A stretch of DNA of 19,711 nt from JACROF01 sp964598995 (GTDB lineage Bacteria > Patescibacteriota > Microgenomatia > Levybacterales > UBA12049), in NCBI GenBank assembly GCA_964598995.1, contig CAZRDR010000009.1, positions 1 to 19,711 of the forward strand, read 5' to 3'. Below the pieces are notes generated by a model. The model worked only from the letters and a program-made list of their open reading frames with translations, searched no databases and was not told where the DNA came from. Positions 19,541-19,711 of the stretch are shown piece after piece. How positions within the stretch are numbered: the first letter of the stretch is position 1; every line of letters begins with the position of its first letter. Made by a program: the position numbers and the translations under genes.

Positions 19541-19711
19541 AAAGGAGGTGATCCATCCCCTGCTTCGGCAAGGGATACCTTGTTACGACTTAAGCCTCAT
19601 CATCAATCTCTATCTCGTCCGCATACGCGACCTTCGATAGTTATCGACTTTGCTGCCTTGACGGGCGGTGTGTACAAGACCCGATAACGTATTCACCGCG
19701 GCCCGCTGATC
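19541..19711 (-). rRNA. 16S ribosomal RNA, 3' end (partial)
   Basis: The minus strand reads through the conserved TTGTACACACCGCCCGTC, a short helix 44, AAGTCGTAACAAGG and a helix 45 hairpin, ending GGATCACCTCCTTT. The rest of the gene lies beyond the window. The anti-Shine-Dalgarno CCTCC is intact. Divergent points are a helix 44 about 15 bases shorter than in E. coli, an A-U pair at 1409-1491, and loop CGAA instead of GGAA in helix 45. The universal 1492R primer region has one mismatch (GGATACC for GGTTACC). Confidence 0.97.

Overview
The window looks like a piece of a small, gene-dense bacterial genome, most likely a member of the Candidate Phyla Radiation (Patescibacteria), probably Microgenomates. 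This is an inference from the style of the surface proteins (signal anchor followed by a Q-x-Q-D-I-R-Q motif, SdrD-like, VWA, cohesin-like and dockerin-like modules), the abutting genes, the almost complete lack of Shine-Dalgarno sequences, the tRNA genes without encoded CCA, and a divergent 16S 3' end. The code is standard; TGA is used as a stop at 9494-9496. No mobile element, CRISPR array or phage gene was seen.

Layout. (1) 1-1287 (+): 3' part of a large secreted or surface protein. (2) 1284-7451 (-): a nucleotide and folate block read right to left: dCTP deaminase (dcd), thymidylate kinase (tmk), a second dCTP deaminase/dUTPase-fold protein, an HD-domain 5'-deoxynucleotidase-like protein, thymidylate synthase (thyA), a deoxynucleoside-monophosphate N-glycosidase-like protein, dihydrofolate reductase (folA), then under its own promoter serine hydroxymethyltransferase (glyA) and a small unknown gene. 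Together they cover dCTP to dUMP to dTMP to dTDP and recycling of methylene-tetrahydrofolate. (3) 7452-7531: a divergent control region whose two -35 boxes overlap. (4) 7532-12156 (+): three membrane-anchored surface proteins in a row: A (VWA, SdrD, Ig-like, dockerin-like), B (cohesin-like, VWA, Pro/Thr linker, dockerin-like) and C (anchor plus cohesin-like). They could build a non-covalent cohesin-dockerin chain on the cell surface; this is the most interesting candidate system here. (5) 12157-12903 (-): CofE-like gamma-glutamyl ligase. (6) 12996-15635 (+): beta-carbonic-anhydrase-like protein and a MurF-like ligase without the usual N-terminal substrate domain. (7) 15636-16886 (-): a small membrane protein, tRNA-Ile(GAU), tRNA-Cys(GCA) and a small unknown ORF, with several strong hairpins. 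(8) 17046-19265 (+): a Gln-rich stalk protein with two C-terminal CARDB-like repeats, followed by a bidirectional terminator. (9) 19541-19711 (-): the 3' end of 16S rRNA, which is not followed by tRNA, 23S or 5S genes.

Two window-wide patterns stand out. Many start codons lie only 6-8 bases downstream of a good -10 box, often an extended TGnTATAAT or one paired with a -35 box 17 bases away, which predicts leaderless mRNAs although the 16S anti-Shine-Dalgarno is intact. Convergent gene pairs meet with no intergenic DNA (stop codons fused as TAATTA), so any terminator must lie inside the coding ends.
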